Shown here piece after piece: positions 17,701 to 25,027 of a DNA stretch of 49,830 bases (positions within the stretch are counted from its first letter, which is position 1; the number at the start of each line of letters is the position of its first letter). A program made the position numbers and the translations under genes. Origin of the DNA: Nonomuraea solani. Lineage in GTDB: Bacteria > Actinomycetota > Actinomycetes > Streptosporangiales > Streptosporangiaceae. Below the pieces are notes generated by a model that ran no database searches, was not told where the DNA came from, and saw only the letters and a program-made list of their open reading frames with translations. The stretch is from the NCBI RefSeq assembly GCF_900108335.1, contig NZ_FNVT01000041.1, forward strand, positions 1 to 49,830, given 5' to 3'.

Positions 17701-18509
17701 GGATCGCCGGTGAACCCGACGGCGCCTGGCAGCTGATCGCCACGGCCGTGATCCCCGCCGAGCCGGGAGAGCCGCCGGCATCCGGGTCGCGGCCGCTCGA
17801 CTCGGCGGAGCCCGGCCTGGTCATGAGCCGGTTGGCCGCCGTCGGCGTACCGGAGACCGGGTTCGACTGGAGCGTCGAGGAGCTGCGGCGCGGGGACGGC
17901 GCGCTGCGCGCCCGCGTACGGTGCGAGCCGGCCACCACGTGGGCACCCGTGCTCGACGCGGCCATGTCGGTGGCGCCGAGCGTGTTCCCCGGCGACCCGC
18001 TGCTGCGCATGGTGACGCACGTCGATCGGCTGGTCACGCTGGGGGAGCCGGTGGGCACGGCCGACATCGAAGTGCTGCTCGACCACGAGCACCCGGACAC
18101 GGCGCGGGTGCGGATCCTCGACGACACCGGCGCGGTCGTCGGCTGGCTGTCGGGGCTGCGGTATCCGGTGATCGACACCCCGGCCCCGTCCGCGAACGGC
18201 GCGCAGGGCGAGCGGTCCACCGAGTCGTGGGCCGACTTGGAGCCCGCGGAGCTGCGTACCTTCCTGATCGAGGAGGTCGGCGCGCAGATCGCCAAGGAGA
18301 TGCGGCTCGCCCCCGCCGACCTGTCACCGAACCGGCCGCTGATCGAGCAGGGGCTGGACTCGGTGCTCACCGTGGTCGTCCGGCGGCGGCTGGAGCAACG
18401 GTTCCGATGCTCGCTACCGGCGACGCTGCTCTGGGCGCAGCCGACCATCGCCGCCGTCTCCGACTACATCGCCGGGGCGGTGTCCGGATCGAACGGGAAC
18501 GCGCGATGA
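14760..18509 (+). CDS. Iterative type I polyketide synthase, orsellinic-acid-synthase type (KS-AT-TH-ACP)
   Basis: 1249 aa. KS is about residues 12-430, with C185 in DTACSA and the later EAHGTGT and KSNIGHLEG histidines. AT is about 540-840, with S624 in GHSVGEI and VASDVAFHGPQMDPL, a malonyl-type signature of 6-MSA/orsellinate synthases. The thioester-hydrolase/dehydratase-like domain is about 900-1130, with H924 in GSHALEGVEIVPAAV. The ACP has S1201 in EQGLDSVLTV. No ketoreductase is present and the length is close to AviM/CalO5-type enzymes, so unreduced orsellinic acid is the expected product. The start overlaps the preceding stop, and the 3' end overlaps the P450 start by 4 bp. Confidence 0.92.
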   Translation: MDRLMDRLMDRSSEAIAVIGIGCRLPGGADSADAYWNLLREKRDTSGPAPAGRWRDYADRGPSSMAAVRRTLPHGHFLSEVADFDAEFFALSPREAELMDPQQRLVMETAWEALEHAGISAGALAGTDAGVYVGVCTGDYAHRLLEDLPDIEAYTGIGAATCAVANRVSHALDLRGPSMAVDTACSASLVAVHLAVQALRAGETDVALAGGVNLILSPGETLTLDAAGTLAPDGRSKSFDAAADGYGRGEGAAVVVLKRLSDAVRDGDPVLATIRGSAVNQDGRTVGIMAPNGQAQEHVMRRALRQAGVDPGTVGYVEAHGTGTAVGDPLEAAALGAVYGAGRPAERPCLIGSAKSNIGHLEGAAGVAGLVKAVLALHRGELPPSRLDTPTPAVDWAGAGLRVVGEPTPWPESAHPRRAAVSGFGYGGTVAHLVLEQGPAAPEPAEGPAGRLFPVSAASRPALRQAAGNLVDVAGRVPPASLGHTLALRRAHLSHRAVVSAVDEGALLRGLRHLAAGTPHDAVITGRPLTDPGPGPVFVFSGHGSQWAGMGRELLATEPAFAAVIDELEPIFADEIGFSPRQTLSDGELTEVDHIQTTIFAMQLGLVELWRQYGVRPHAVIGHSVGEIAAAVTAGALSLPDGARLICRRSRLLRRVAGRGAMAMVQLPFAEAERRLENHPGVVAAIASSPGATVVSGEPDAVADVLTSWLEEGIPARRVASDVAFHGPQMDPLMPDLIAATADLAPGVPGMPVYSTALDDPRMMPGFDGKYWAANLRRPVRLADAITAAAADGYRAFIEISAHPVVTHSVLETLTERGHEDVFVGSSLRRNRPSPLAGVAAAHCAGLDVDWRRLQPAGGPVVLPAYPWQRRRHWRTPSPPDAGGRGHDPDAYTLLGDHVDIVGTDTRLWRTVLDDQTRPYPGSHALEGVEIVPAAVLAMTFFAASGGQALGEVTMSAPLLTADRREVQVVRQGAELRLAARIAGEPDGAWQLIATAVIPAEPGEPPASGSRPLDSAEPGLVMSRLAAVGVPETGFDWSVEELRRGDGALRARVRCEPATTWAPVLDAAMSVAPSVFPGDPLLRMVTHVDRLVTLGEPVGTADIEVLLDHEHPDTARVRILDDTGAVVGWLSGLRYPVIDTPAPSANGAQGERSTESWADLEPAELRTFLIEEVGAQIAKEMRLAPADLSPNRPLIEQGLDSVLTVVVRRRLEQRFRCSLPATLLWAQPTIAAVSDYIAGAVSGSNGNAR

Positions 18510-19696
18510 GCACCCCCGAGCACGGCACGCCGGCCTTCCCGATGGCGCGGACCTGCCCGTTCGCGCCGCCGGACGAATATCGGCGGATGCGCGCCACCGC
18601 GCCGGTCGTCCGGGCCACCCTGCCCAACGGCGCACCGGTCTGGGCGGTCACCCGCTACGCCGAGGCGCGGCAGATCCTCAGCGACCCGAGGATCAGCTCC
18701 AACACCGGCCGCCCCGAACGACCGCGCGGACCCGACGACGACCGCCCTGACGACGGCTTCTTCGTCGACCTGGATCCACCGGAGCACAGCCGGTTCCGGC
18801 GGCTGCTGATCTCGGAGCTCGGTGCCCGCCCCATGGACGCCATGCGGCCGGTCCTCCAGCGCGTCGCCGACACGGCGATCGACGAACTGCTGGAGGCCGG
18901 GGCGCCCGCCGACCTCGTCGCCCTGTACGCGCGCCGGTTTCCGGCGCGCGTCCTCTGCGCGCTGTTCGGCGTCCCGGCCGCCGACCACGCGTTCTTCGAG
19001 TCACGGCTGCGCATGTTGTCGGTGACGAGCATGGATCCGAGCGTGGCGGCTCAGGCGTCCAAAGACGTCCGCGACTACCTGCGCGAACTCGTCCGCGAGG
19101 CCGGGAGCGGAAGCATGATCGGGCGGCTGGCCGCCCGGCACCTGCCCACCGGCGAGCTGACCACGGACGAGCTGGTCAACATGGGTTTTCTCATGCTGCT
19201 CGCGGGCTACGACTCGCCCGCGAACACGATCTCCCTGGGCCTGCTCACGCTGCTGCGGCACCCGGCGCAGCTCGCCGCGCTGCGCGCCGACCCGGGCCTG
19301 CTGCCGGGCGCGATCGAGGAGCTGCTGCGCTTCCACTCGGTGCAGGACTGGGTGAGTTTCGACCGGATCGCGACCGAGGACATGGAGGTCGGCTCCGCGC
19401 GGATCCGCGCCGGTGACCGCCTGACGGTGCTGGCCGCGTCCGCCAACCGTGATGTACGGGCGTTCGAGAACCCCGACGAGTTCGACATCCGCCGCTCCGC
19501 CCACCACCACGTCGCCTTCGGCCACGGAGTGCACCAGTGCGTCGGCGCCAACCTCGCCCGCGCCGAGCTGCGGATCGCCTTCGCCACGCTGCTGACCCGG
19601 ATGCCGGCGCTGCGCCTGGCGGTCGGGTGGGAGGAGTTGTCCTTCGCCGACGACGCCCCGTTCTTCGGGTTACACGCGATGCCCGTCGCCTGGTAG
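18506..19696 (+). CDS. Cytochrome P450 coupled to the PKS
   Basis: 396-aa P450. The ATG overlaps the PKS stop (ATGA). The heme loop is FGHGVHQCVGANLARAEL, ExxR is EELLRF, and the I-helix is LLAGYDSPANT with an Asp-Ser pair in place of the common Glu/Asp-Thr. The C-helix region is DLDPPEHSRFRRLL. Tight coupling to the orsellinate-type PKS suggests oxidation of the aromatic acid or its conjugate, comparable to the P450 that accompanies CalO5 in calicheamicin biosynthesis. It is the last gene of the operon and converges, with a 27-bp overlap, on the epimerase gene. Confidence 0.92.
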   Translation: MSTPEHGTPAFPMARTCPFAPPDEYRRMRATAPVVRATLPNGAPVWAVTRYAEARQILSDPRISSNTGRPERPRGPDDDRPDDGFFVDLDPPEHSRFRRLLISELGARPMDAMRPVLQRVADTAIDELLEAGAPADLVALYARRFPARVLCALFGVPAADHAFFESRLRMLSVTSMDPSVAAQASKDVRDYLRELVREAGSGSMIGRLAARHLPTGELTTDELVNMGFLMLLAGYDSPANTISLGLLTLLRHPAQLAALRADPGLLPGAIEELLRFHSVQDWVSFDRIATEDMEVGSARIRAGDRLTVLAASANRDVRAFENPDEFDIRRSAHHHVAFGHGVHQCVGANLARAELRIAFATLLTRMPALRLAVGWEELSFADDAPFFGLHAMPVAW

Positions 19697-20680
19697 GACG
19701 TAGGCGTCTTCGGCCGCGTACGGGAACCAGACGTCGGGGCCGTGGCGGGCGATCAGGTCGGGGAAGACCTCCTGCCAGCCTTGACCATCCGCCACGGCGG
19801 GGACGGCCCATTCGATGACCTGGCGCAGCGCGTCGTCATAGGAGACGGCCGGGCGGTATCCGAGCTCGTCACGGGCCTTGTCCAGGCTGAACACGATCGG
19901 CTCCGGCACATTCCACGGATGGAAGCCCAGGCCGTCGGGCCGCGACGGGCCCTCGAAGGTGACGATCTCCGCCTCGTGGCCCATGACGGCGAAGACCCTG
20001 GCGCCGATCTCGGCGACGGTCAGCGGGTCGTCGGCGATGTTGAGCACCCGGGCCGCCGGTTGCCGAGCGCACAGCAGGATCAGCTCGGCGATGTTGGCGA
20101 CCGCCGTGGTGGGGAACCGGCTCCGCCCGCCCTGGGCGATCACGACGTGCGGCCGCTTGTCCAGAGCCCGCTTGATGAACGACCAGTGATCGAGCGACTT
20201 GCCGTACGGGCCGTGCAGCACGCCCGTGCGCAGAATGCTGACGGGCAGGCCGGGCGTCGCCAGCAGTAAGCGCTCCAGCGCCGCCTTGCCCGCCGGATAG
20301 TCGTGGGTGTCGCGCTCGACCGTCGGCCACGTCTCCGGGATCGGCACCGGCAGGCCGGGTGCCTGGTAGACCGCTCCCGTCGAGATGACCACCAGCGAGC
20401 CGACCCGGCCGGCCAGCCGGGCGAGCTGCGCGCCGTGGTGCGGCGCGAACGCCACCGTGTCCACGACCAGATCATGGCCGTCGAGGGCCTTGAGCAGCGC
20501 GTCGGTGTCGGCCCGATCGACCTGGACCGACACCACCCCGTCGGAGGCCGGGGCGTCCGGCCGGAGCCGACGCTGCCCGAGGGTCACCGTGTATCCGGCC
20601 GCGGTGAGCCGGGCGGCCGTGGCCCGGCCGATCTGCCCGGTGCCTCCGATGATGAAGGCGCTTCGGTCGTGAACCGTCAC
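19670..20680 (-). CDS. NAD(P)-dependent epimerase/dehydratase (extended SDR)
   Basis: 336-aa Rossmann-fold protein. The cofactor motif is IIGGTGQIGRATAARL, the STGAVY serine region is VVISTGAVYQAP, and the active-site YxxxK is DYPAGKAALE. The C-terminal half resembles sugar-nucleotide epimerases. The GTG start has no clear Shine-Dalgarno but follows the ankyrin gene by only 9 nt, so it is probably cotranscribed. The substrate is unknown. It converges on the P450 gene and is probably not part of the polyketide pathway, though this cannot be excluded. Confidence 0.85.
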   Translation of the reverse strand: MTVHDRSAFIIGGTGQIGRATAARLTAAGYTVTLGQRRLRPDAPASDGVVSVQVDRADTDALLKALDGHDLVVDTVAFAPHHGAQLARLAGRVGSLVVISTGAVYQAPGLPVPIPETWPTVERDTHDYPAGKAALERLLLATPGLPVSILRTGVLHGPYGKSLDHWSFIKRALDKRPHVVIAQGGRSRFPTTAVANIAELILLCARQPAARVLNIADDPLTVAEIGARVFAVMGHEAEIVTFEGPSRPDGLGFHPWNVPEPIVFSLDKARDELGYRPAVSYDDALRQVIEWAVPAVADGQGWQEVFPDLIARHGPDVWFPYAAEDAYVLPGDGHRV

Positions 20681-20689
20681 CAGACGATC

Positions 20690-22036
20690 TTAACCGGACC
20701 CGATCAGCTCGTGGAGCCGCCGGGCCACGGGATCGTGCGGGCGCGCGGTGAAGATCATGTTGAGCCAGCCGCCAGCGTCGGTCCGAAGGAGATCGTCGCG
20801 GATCGACGGGTCGGCGCCGCGCTCCAGGAGCAGGCGGACCACGTGCGGATGACCGCCCGGGATCGCCCAGTGCAGGCCGGTCCGCCCGAGGTAGGGCGCG
20901 ACGTCGGGGTGGACCCCGTGGTCGAGGAACCAGCGTACGACCTCGATCCGGCCGTGCTGGCAGGCATGGACGAACGCCTCTCCCACGATCTCCGCCGGAT
21001 CATCGGTCGGCGGCAGCCGGGACGGAAAGCCCGCGCCGGTGTCGGCGAGATCGGGTCGCGCCCGCGCGGCGTCCGGCCGGAGGCCGCCGTCCGCGTCGAA
21101 ACAGGCCCGCACCAGGTCGAGCCGGCCGCAGGCGGCGTACGTCCACAGCGCCCCCGGGACGATTCCACGCGCGGCGAGCAGGTCGACGACCTCCGTGTTG
21201 CCGTGGTGAACGGCGTTCTCCAGCGGCGTGCCGCCCCATGTCCGCACGCCAGGGTCGGCGCCGGCGTCGAGCAGCAGGCGCACGAATTCCACCCGGCCGG
21301 AGCGGGCCGCCCAGGTGAGCGGGAGAGTCAGGTCGGTGGCCTTGCCGAGCAGGACCTCGACCGCCGCGCGGGGCACGCCGAGCGCCTTCCCGAGCCGGAC
21401 CCCGGGGATCGTCTCGGGGCACGCGAGCATGTGCAGCAGCGTGCCGGCCTGCCCGGCGGTCAGAGCGGCCAGCCGATCGGCGTCGCCGGCCAGCAGGGCC
21501 TCGGCCTCGCGGTGCAGCCGCCGCCGCTCCTCCCGGCGTTCGCCGAGGTCGAGCCGGGACTTCTCGGTGAACGACACGAGCTCCCGCCAGGTCGGGAAGC
21601 CGAGCTCCCGCGCGATGATCAGCCGCGCGTCGCGCAGCTCGGCGGTCGCGGCTGAGGTCGCGGTGGCGTGCCGGGGCACGTAGGCCCGCAACCGTCGCAG
21701 CGCGCCGGGATCGCCGCGGCGCAACTCGGCGAGGAGGGTGCCGGCCATCGAGGCGTAGATGCCCGGCCGCACCCCCGTGAGGCGGGAGACCGGCCGGTCT
21801 TCGGCGCGGCTTTCGACGTGGGCGCGGAACTCGGCCCAGCTCCGGAATCCGTGTTCCTGCGCGAGCACGAACTGGGCGTCGCTGAGCAGGAACCGCTCCC
21901 TGGCGCCCAGCACGTCGGCGACCCGGGCTTCCGCCGCCGTGTCGCCCGCCGCGTACGCGTGACGCAGGTGCTTGGCCCGCTTGCGGTAGTAGTCCAGGTT
22001 CGGATGGGCGGGCAGCTCGAAATGACGATCGGACAT
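20690..22036 (-). CDS. Ankyrin-repeat protein
   Basis: 448 aa, with the start set at ATG 22036 by a GGAGG site 6 nt upstream. The N-terminal half has two related segments beginning HPNLDYYRKRAKHLRHAY and AQFVLAQEHGFRSWAEFRAHV. The C-terminal half (from about residue 230) holds ankyrin repeats such as GTPLENAVHHGNTEVVDLL and TGLHWAIPGGHPHVVRLLL. It is cytoplasmic, with no signal or membrane segment. Such proteins mediate protein binding; no partner is indicated beyond the downstream epimerase. Confidence 0.85.
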   Translation of the reverse strand: MSDRHFELPAHPNLDYYRKRAKHLRHAYAAGDTAAEARVADVLGARERFLLSDAQFVLAQEHGFRSWAEFRAHVESRAEDRPVSRLTGVRPGIYASMAGTLLAELRRGDPGALRRLRAYVPRHATATSAATAELRDARLIIARELGFPTWRELVSFTEKSRLDLGERREERRRLHREAEALLAGDADRLAALTAGQAGTLLHMLACPETIPGVRLGKALGVPRAAVEVLLGKATDLTLPLTWAARSGRVEFVRLLLDAGADPGVRTWGGTPLENAVHHGNTEVVDLLAARGIVPGALWTYAACGRLDLVRACFDADGGLRPDAARARPDLADTGAGFPSRLPPTDDPAEIVGEAFVHACQHGRIEVVRWFLDHGVHPDVAPYLGRTGLHWAIPGGHPHVVRLLLERGADPSIRDDLLRTDAGGWLNMIFTARPHDPVARRLHELIGSG

Positions 22037-22347
22037 CGCGACCTCCTTCGTCGCCGAGGTCCGCTCGCCCGGCCGGAAAGAGGTCCAGCGCGCCGATGTG
22101 CCGATCGAGGTGGGAAAATCCCTGCCCGCGGACTGGCAGCGCCCTCGCACGCTCCTTTCAGACTAGCAACCGGCCGCCCAGCCGCGGTCCGCCGCGCCCG
22201 GCCTGCTCGCCGAGGCCGGCATCGCCGCCGCACAACACGCCCTTCAGCGACTCGGCGAAATACCAGCCTCGCCTGACCGGCGCTTTGCCAGACGCGCGCC
22301 AGACATCTACGCTATGTCGTAATTATGGAATAACGTAGGAGAGTGCG
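22037..22347. other. Intergenic region between divergent ankyrin and HTH genes
   Basis: About 310 nt. Apart from the GGAGG site of the ankyrin gene at the left end and the dyad at 22307-22338 at the right end, no gene, repeat or RNA was recognised. Confidence 0.6.
22307..22338. promoter_or_regulatory. Inverted repeat upstream of the HTH gene
   Basis: CTACGCTAT (22307-22315) pairs with ATAACGTAG (22330-22338), matching 8 of 9 positions across a 14-nt A/T-rich spacer. It ends 9 nt before the start codon of the following HTH gene, so an autoregulatory operator is plausible. Confidence 0.5.
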
Positions 22348-22908
22348 ATGAGCGAGGACAAACTCGCCGAACTCGAACGCCGGATCGCCCGCCTGGAGAG
22401 CCGGGCCGACCCTGTCGCCCCGTCGCTCACCGCGGCGGCCACCGGCATGCTTCACCAGGCAAAGGAGGAGGACGAGCTCGGGACGGTGGGCTACGCCGGA
22501 GCCGCCCGGCTGGCCGGTGGCGAGAGCCTCTGGGACCGGCGGCTTTCTCTCACCGAGTTGCTGGCGGCCGACTGGGCGCCGGTGGCCGCCATCCTGGAGT
22601 CCCTGGGCAGTCTGCCGCGGCTGGCGCTGCTCGCCGCGCTCGTACGACAAGGCCGGTGCACTAGCGCCGATCTCCAAGGGGTCCTCGGCGGAGACGGCGA
22701 GGAGACCACGACCGGCCAGCTCTATCACCACCTGCGCGCGCTGCAGAGCGCCAGGCTGATCACGCAGCGGCGGCGCGGCGAGTACGAGCCGGCACCTCAG
22801 GCCATGCCTCAGGTCCTCACCATCCTGGCGGCCACGTTCAACCTGGCCGGCGACCCCCCGCTCGGCCCGCCCGCCGATCTCCCCAGCCCGGATCACAGCC
22901 GTCGCTGA
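22348..22908 (+). CDS. Helix-turn-helix (ArsR-like winged helix) regulator
   Basis: 186 aa; ATG preceded by GGAGAG. An N-terminal coiled coil (LAELERRIARLESRA) precedes a winged-helix domain at about 80-150 (SLPRLALLAALVRQG, then LYHHLRALQSARLITQRRRGEYEPAP). The layout is typical of ArsR-type regulators that read small-molecule or redox cues, but no metal-binding cysteines were seen. It converges with the STAS gene and overlaps it by 71 bp. Confidence 0.75.
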   Translation: MSEDKLAELERRIARLESRADPVAPSLTAAATGMLHQAKEEDELGTVGYAGAARLAGGESLWDRRLSLTELLAADWAPVAAILESLGSLPRLALLAALVRQGRCTSADLQGVLGGDGEETTTGQLYHHLRALQSARLITQRRRGEYEPAPQAMPQVLTILAATFNLAGDPPLGPPADLPSPDHSRR

Positions 22909-23314
22909 AAGTCGCCAGGATGGCCTTGATCGCGGTCTCCACCGTGGCGTGCACGGACAGATGCGCCTCCGCGCCGGTGACCTCCAGCAGGCGGGCGGGC
23001 GTGGGGTGGACGGCGGCCAGGTGCACGGCCCCGCCGTCGCGGCGGCTGTCCATGGCGGCCAGCAGCAGCACCCGCAGGCCGCAACTGTCCATGAAGGTCA
23101 CCTGGCTCAGGTCGATGATGAGGTGTTCGTGCGGGTGCCGGCGCTGGGCGGCCATGTACGCGCGCAGTTGCTCATGGGTGGTGATGTCGACCTCGCCGTC
23201 CACCGCGATCACGGTCATGCCGGGGAACCTCTGGTGCGATAGCGCCAGCCCCGCGCTGTCGGCTCGCTCTGGCCGGCCTGGCCGGCCGTCTGCCGGTTTG
23301 GTCATGCTGGGCAC
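22838..23314 (-). CDS. STAS-domain anti-sigma factor antagonist
   Basis: 158 aa. GTG 23314 is preferred because GGAGGG lies 4 nt upstream; ATG 23305 is the alternative. The STAS core is at about residues 30-135 (MTVIAVDGEVDITTHEQL), with the phosphorylatable Ser in DLSQVTFMDSCGLRVLL. These proteins bind anti-sigma kinases in partner-switching control of alternative sigma factors. No kinase or sigma gene is adjacent. The basic Gly/Arg-rich tail overlaps the convergent HTH gene. Confidence 0.85.
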   Translation of the reverse strand: MPSMTKPADGRPGRPERADSAGLALSHQRFPGMTVIAVDGEVDITTHEQLRAYMAAQRRHPHEHLIIDLSQVTFMDSCGLRVLLLAAMDSRRDGGAVHLAAVHPTPARLLEVTGAEAHLSVHATVETAIKAILATFSDGCDPGWGDRRAGRAGGRRPG

Positions 23315-23436
23315 GTGTCCCTCCGGCGGACCGACCTGGGCCAGCGCCTCGTGATACCGGTCCGCCACCGCCAGTGTCGCCCAGCCCACAATGTGTGACA
23401 ACTCCGGACTGCAAGGTCTCACCTTCGCAGAAAGTT

Positions 23437-24090
23437 CTAGTCGAACCTGATTCTCTTCCGGGTTCGCTGCCCGGAGGCCACCTGCCGGTCGGTGCCCGCC
23501 TCCAGCCGATCCAGCGCCGCCATGAGCCGATCCTGGCCCCCGGCCAGCCGATCGGCGGCGGCGGCCTGCCGATCCTCGGCGCTGGCCTGCCGATCGGTGG
23601 CGGCGCGATCCTGGTTCCCCTCCGAGGCCCGATCGTCGGCCAATCGCTCGTCACGCCTGGCCAGCAGCAGTTCCCGGAGCACGGTTCTGTCCTCCCGGTT
23701 CTGGGCGCGTTCGGTCGCCGCCAGCCGCCGCTCGCCTGCCAGCAGTCGCAGCTCGTGGGCGACCTTGCCACCGTGCTCGCTCAGGCGGCTCTGCCGTTCG
23801 GCGGCCGCGCGATCACGCTGCTCGGCCGCCCGGTCCCGCAACTCCGCCGCCCACAGCAGGTCGTGCAGGCGCCGGTCGGCCTCGTCCTTCGTGTCTCGCC
23901 TGGTCGTGGCGTCATGCCTGCGTTCGTCGGCCGCCTGATCCCGTTCGTGCGCCGCCCGATCCCGTAGCTGCCCGGCCTCGTCACGCCCCGCCGCCGCGCG
24001 GTCCCGTTCCCGAGCCTGCCGATCACGGCGCTGCGCGGCCCGGTCGCGCCACTCCGCGCTCTCCGGCCGCTGCTCCTCACCCGCACTCAT
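23437..24090 (-). CDS. Highly charged coiled-coil repeat protein (RDRAA-type)
   Basis: 217 aa; ATG 24090 has GGAG 6 nt upstream. Almost the whole protein is a degenerate seven-residue pattern rich in Arg, Asp, Glu and Ala (RDRAAQRRDRQARERDRAAA, DRAAHERDQAADERR, DRQASAEDRQAAAADRL), predicted to form a long helix or coiled coil. There is no signal peptide or membrane segment. Similar proteins are common in actinobacteria near STAS, GAF or ANTAR signalling genes, and the STAS gene lies 122 nt downstream. Function is unknown. Confidence 0.7.
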   Translation of the reverse strand: MSAGEEQRPESAEWRDRAAQRRDRQARERDRAAAGRDEAGQLRDRAAHERDQAADERRHDATTRRDTKDEADRRLHDLLWAAELRDRAAEQRDRAAAERQSRLSEHGGKVAHELRLLAGERRLAATERAQNREDRTVLRELLLARRDERLADDRASEGNQDRAATDRQASAEDRQAAAADRLAGGQDRLMAALDRLEAGTDRQVASGQRTRKRIRFD

Positions 24091-24123
24091 CAACATCTCC
24101 GTCGTCCGCCATCCCGGCTCCAT

Positions 24124-24163
24124 TTTCCAACGAGAGCCGCAACTTTCCAACGAGAGCCGCAAC
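24124..24163. repeat. Perfect 20-bp tandem duplication
   Basis: Positions 24124-24143 are repeated exactly at 24144-24163 with no gap. The pair lies upstream of the coiled-coil gene and next to the abnormal 5' end of the racemase gene, and may mark a rearrangement. Confidence 0.9.
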
Positions 24164-24195
24164 GGCGACAGGCCGCCGGTCAGGGGCGTTCGTTC

Positions 24196-24354
24196 TCATG
24201 TGGTGGGGTACATGATCCACGTCTGGGACCTGCCGCCCAGGCAGCTCCAGGAGACGCGGGTGCCGTCCGGGACCGCCAGGCAGGGCGTGGAACGGTGGTT
24301 CCGCAGGTTGGACCCACCCCAGGGCACCCAGATCTGCGCCTCACGGCCGGTGCA
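24196..24354 (-). pseudogene. Possible 3' remnant of a lost minus-strand gene
   Basis: Read on the minus strand, this segment gives about 52 residues with a natural protein look (IWVPWGGSNLRNHRSTPCL and a tail WIMYPTT) and then TGA. It lies exactly where the racemase lacks its normal N-terminus. Third codon positions coincide on both strands here, so base composition cannot tell which frame is real. Treat as a hypothesis. Confidence 0.25.
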
Positions 24355-25027
24355 CGGCACCAAGCTCATCTCGACCACCCCCGCCACCGGCGACCAGGAC
24401 CACCTGCGCACGGTCATCTGGTCCGACCCCACCATCCCCGACCGCACCGAGGCCCTGCTGGGCAGTGGCCCCGACCCCACGCCCTGGCTGCTCAACGGCG
24501 GCCGCGTCCTGCGCGAGGCCGGCGCCACCGTTATCGCCATCCCCTGCAACACCGCCCACGCCTTCGTCCCGCGCATCGCCGGCCACGTCGGCCTGCCCAT
24601 CGTCCACATGATCGGCGAGGTCGCCGGGCACCTCAGCGCGCTGACCCCGCGCGTCCACACCGCCGGACTGCTCGCCACCACCGGCACCGTCCGCGCCGGC
24701 CTGTACCAGGAGTGGCTGGACCGCGCCGGCATCCGCCTCGTCCTGCCTGAGGCCGCCAGCCAGCACGGCGAGGTCATGGCCGCCATCCGAGCCGTGAAAG
24801 CCGGTGCCCGCGACGACACGACGACCGACCTCCTGGCCCGCGCGGCCCGGCGCCTGACCGAGCAGGGCGCGCAGACGGTGATCGCCGGCTGCACCGAGAT
24901 CCCGCTCGGGCTTCCCGCGGACGCCGTGGACGTGCCTCTCGTCGACCCGGCACTCGTCCTGGCCCGGGCGCTGGTCCGCCGGGCCGGCGCCGGATGGGAC
25001 GGGTACTGTACGCACCATGTCACTTGA
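24200..25027 (+). CDS. Aspartate/glutamate racemase-family protein with abnormal N-terminus
   Basis: 275 aa as read. From about residue 55 the protein is a clear Asp/Glu racemase: TPATGDQDHLRTVIW, DPTIPDRTEALL, first catalytic Cys in IPCNTAHAF, second in AGCTEIPLGLP. Normal members begin within a few residues of the start with a strand plus GGMGP. That segment is absent and is replaced by about 50 unrelated residues. There is no convincing Shine-Dalgarno at 24200 or 24212. The enzyme may be non-functional, or start within this sequence. The 3' end overlaps the GntR gene by 11 bp, so the pair is cotranscribed. Confidence 0.75.
   Translation: MVGYMIHVWDLPPRQLQETRVPSGTARQGVERWFRRLDPPQGTQICASRPVHGTKLISTTPATGDQDHLRTVIWSDPTIPDRTEALLGSGPDPTPWLLNGGRVLREAGATVIAIPCNTAHAFVPRIAGHVGLPIVHMIGEVAGHLSALTPRVHTAGLLATTGTVRAGLYQEWLDRAGIRLVLPEAASQHGEVMAAIRAVKAGARDDTTTDLLARAARRLTEQGAQTVIAGCTEIPLGLPADAVDVPLVDPALVLARALVRRAGAGWDGYCTHHVT

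Noticed and set aside
19670..22036. Epimerase and ankyrin genes as part of the polyketide locus
   Set aside because: They form their own minus-strand pair, converge on the last pathway gene, and have no evident role in making or moving an orsellinate-type unit.
23374..23967. Plus-strand frame with a repetitive Pro/Gly/Arg translation opposite the coiled-coil gene
   Set aside because: It mirrors the heptad-like repeats of the minus-strand gene, which has a good ribosome site and start; no independent support.
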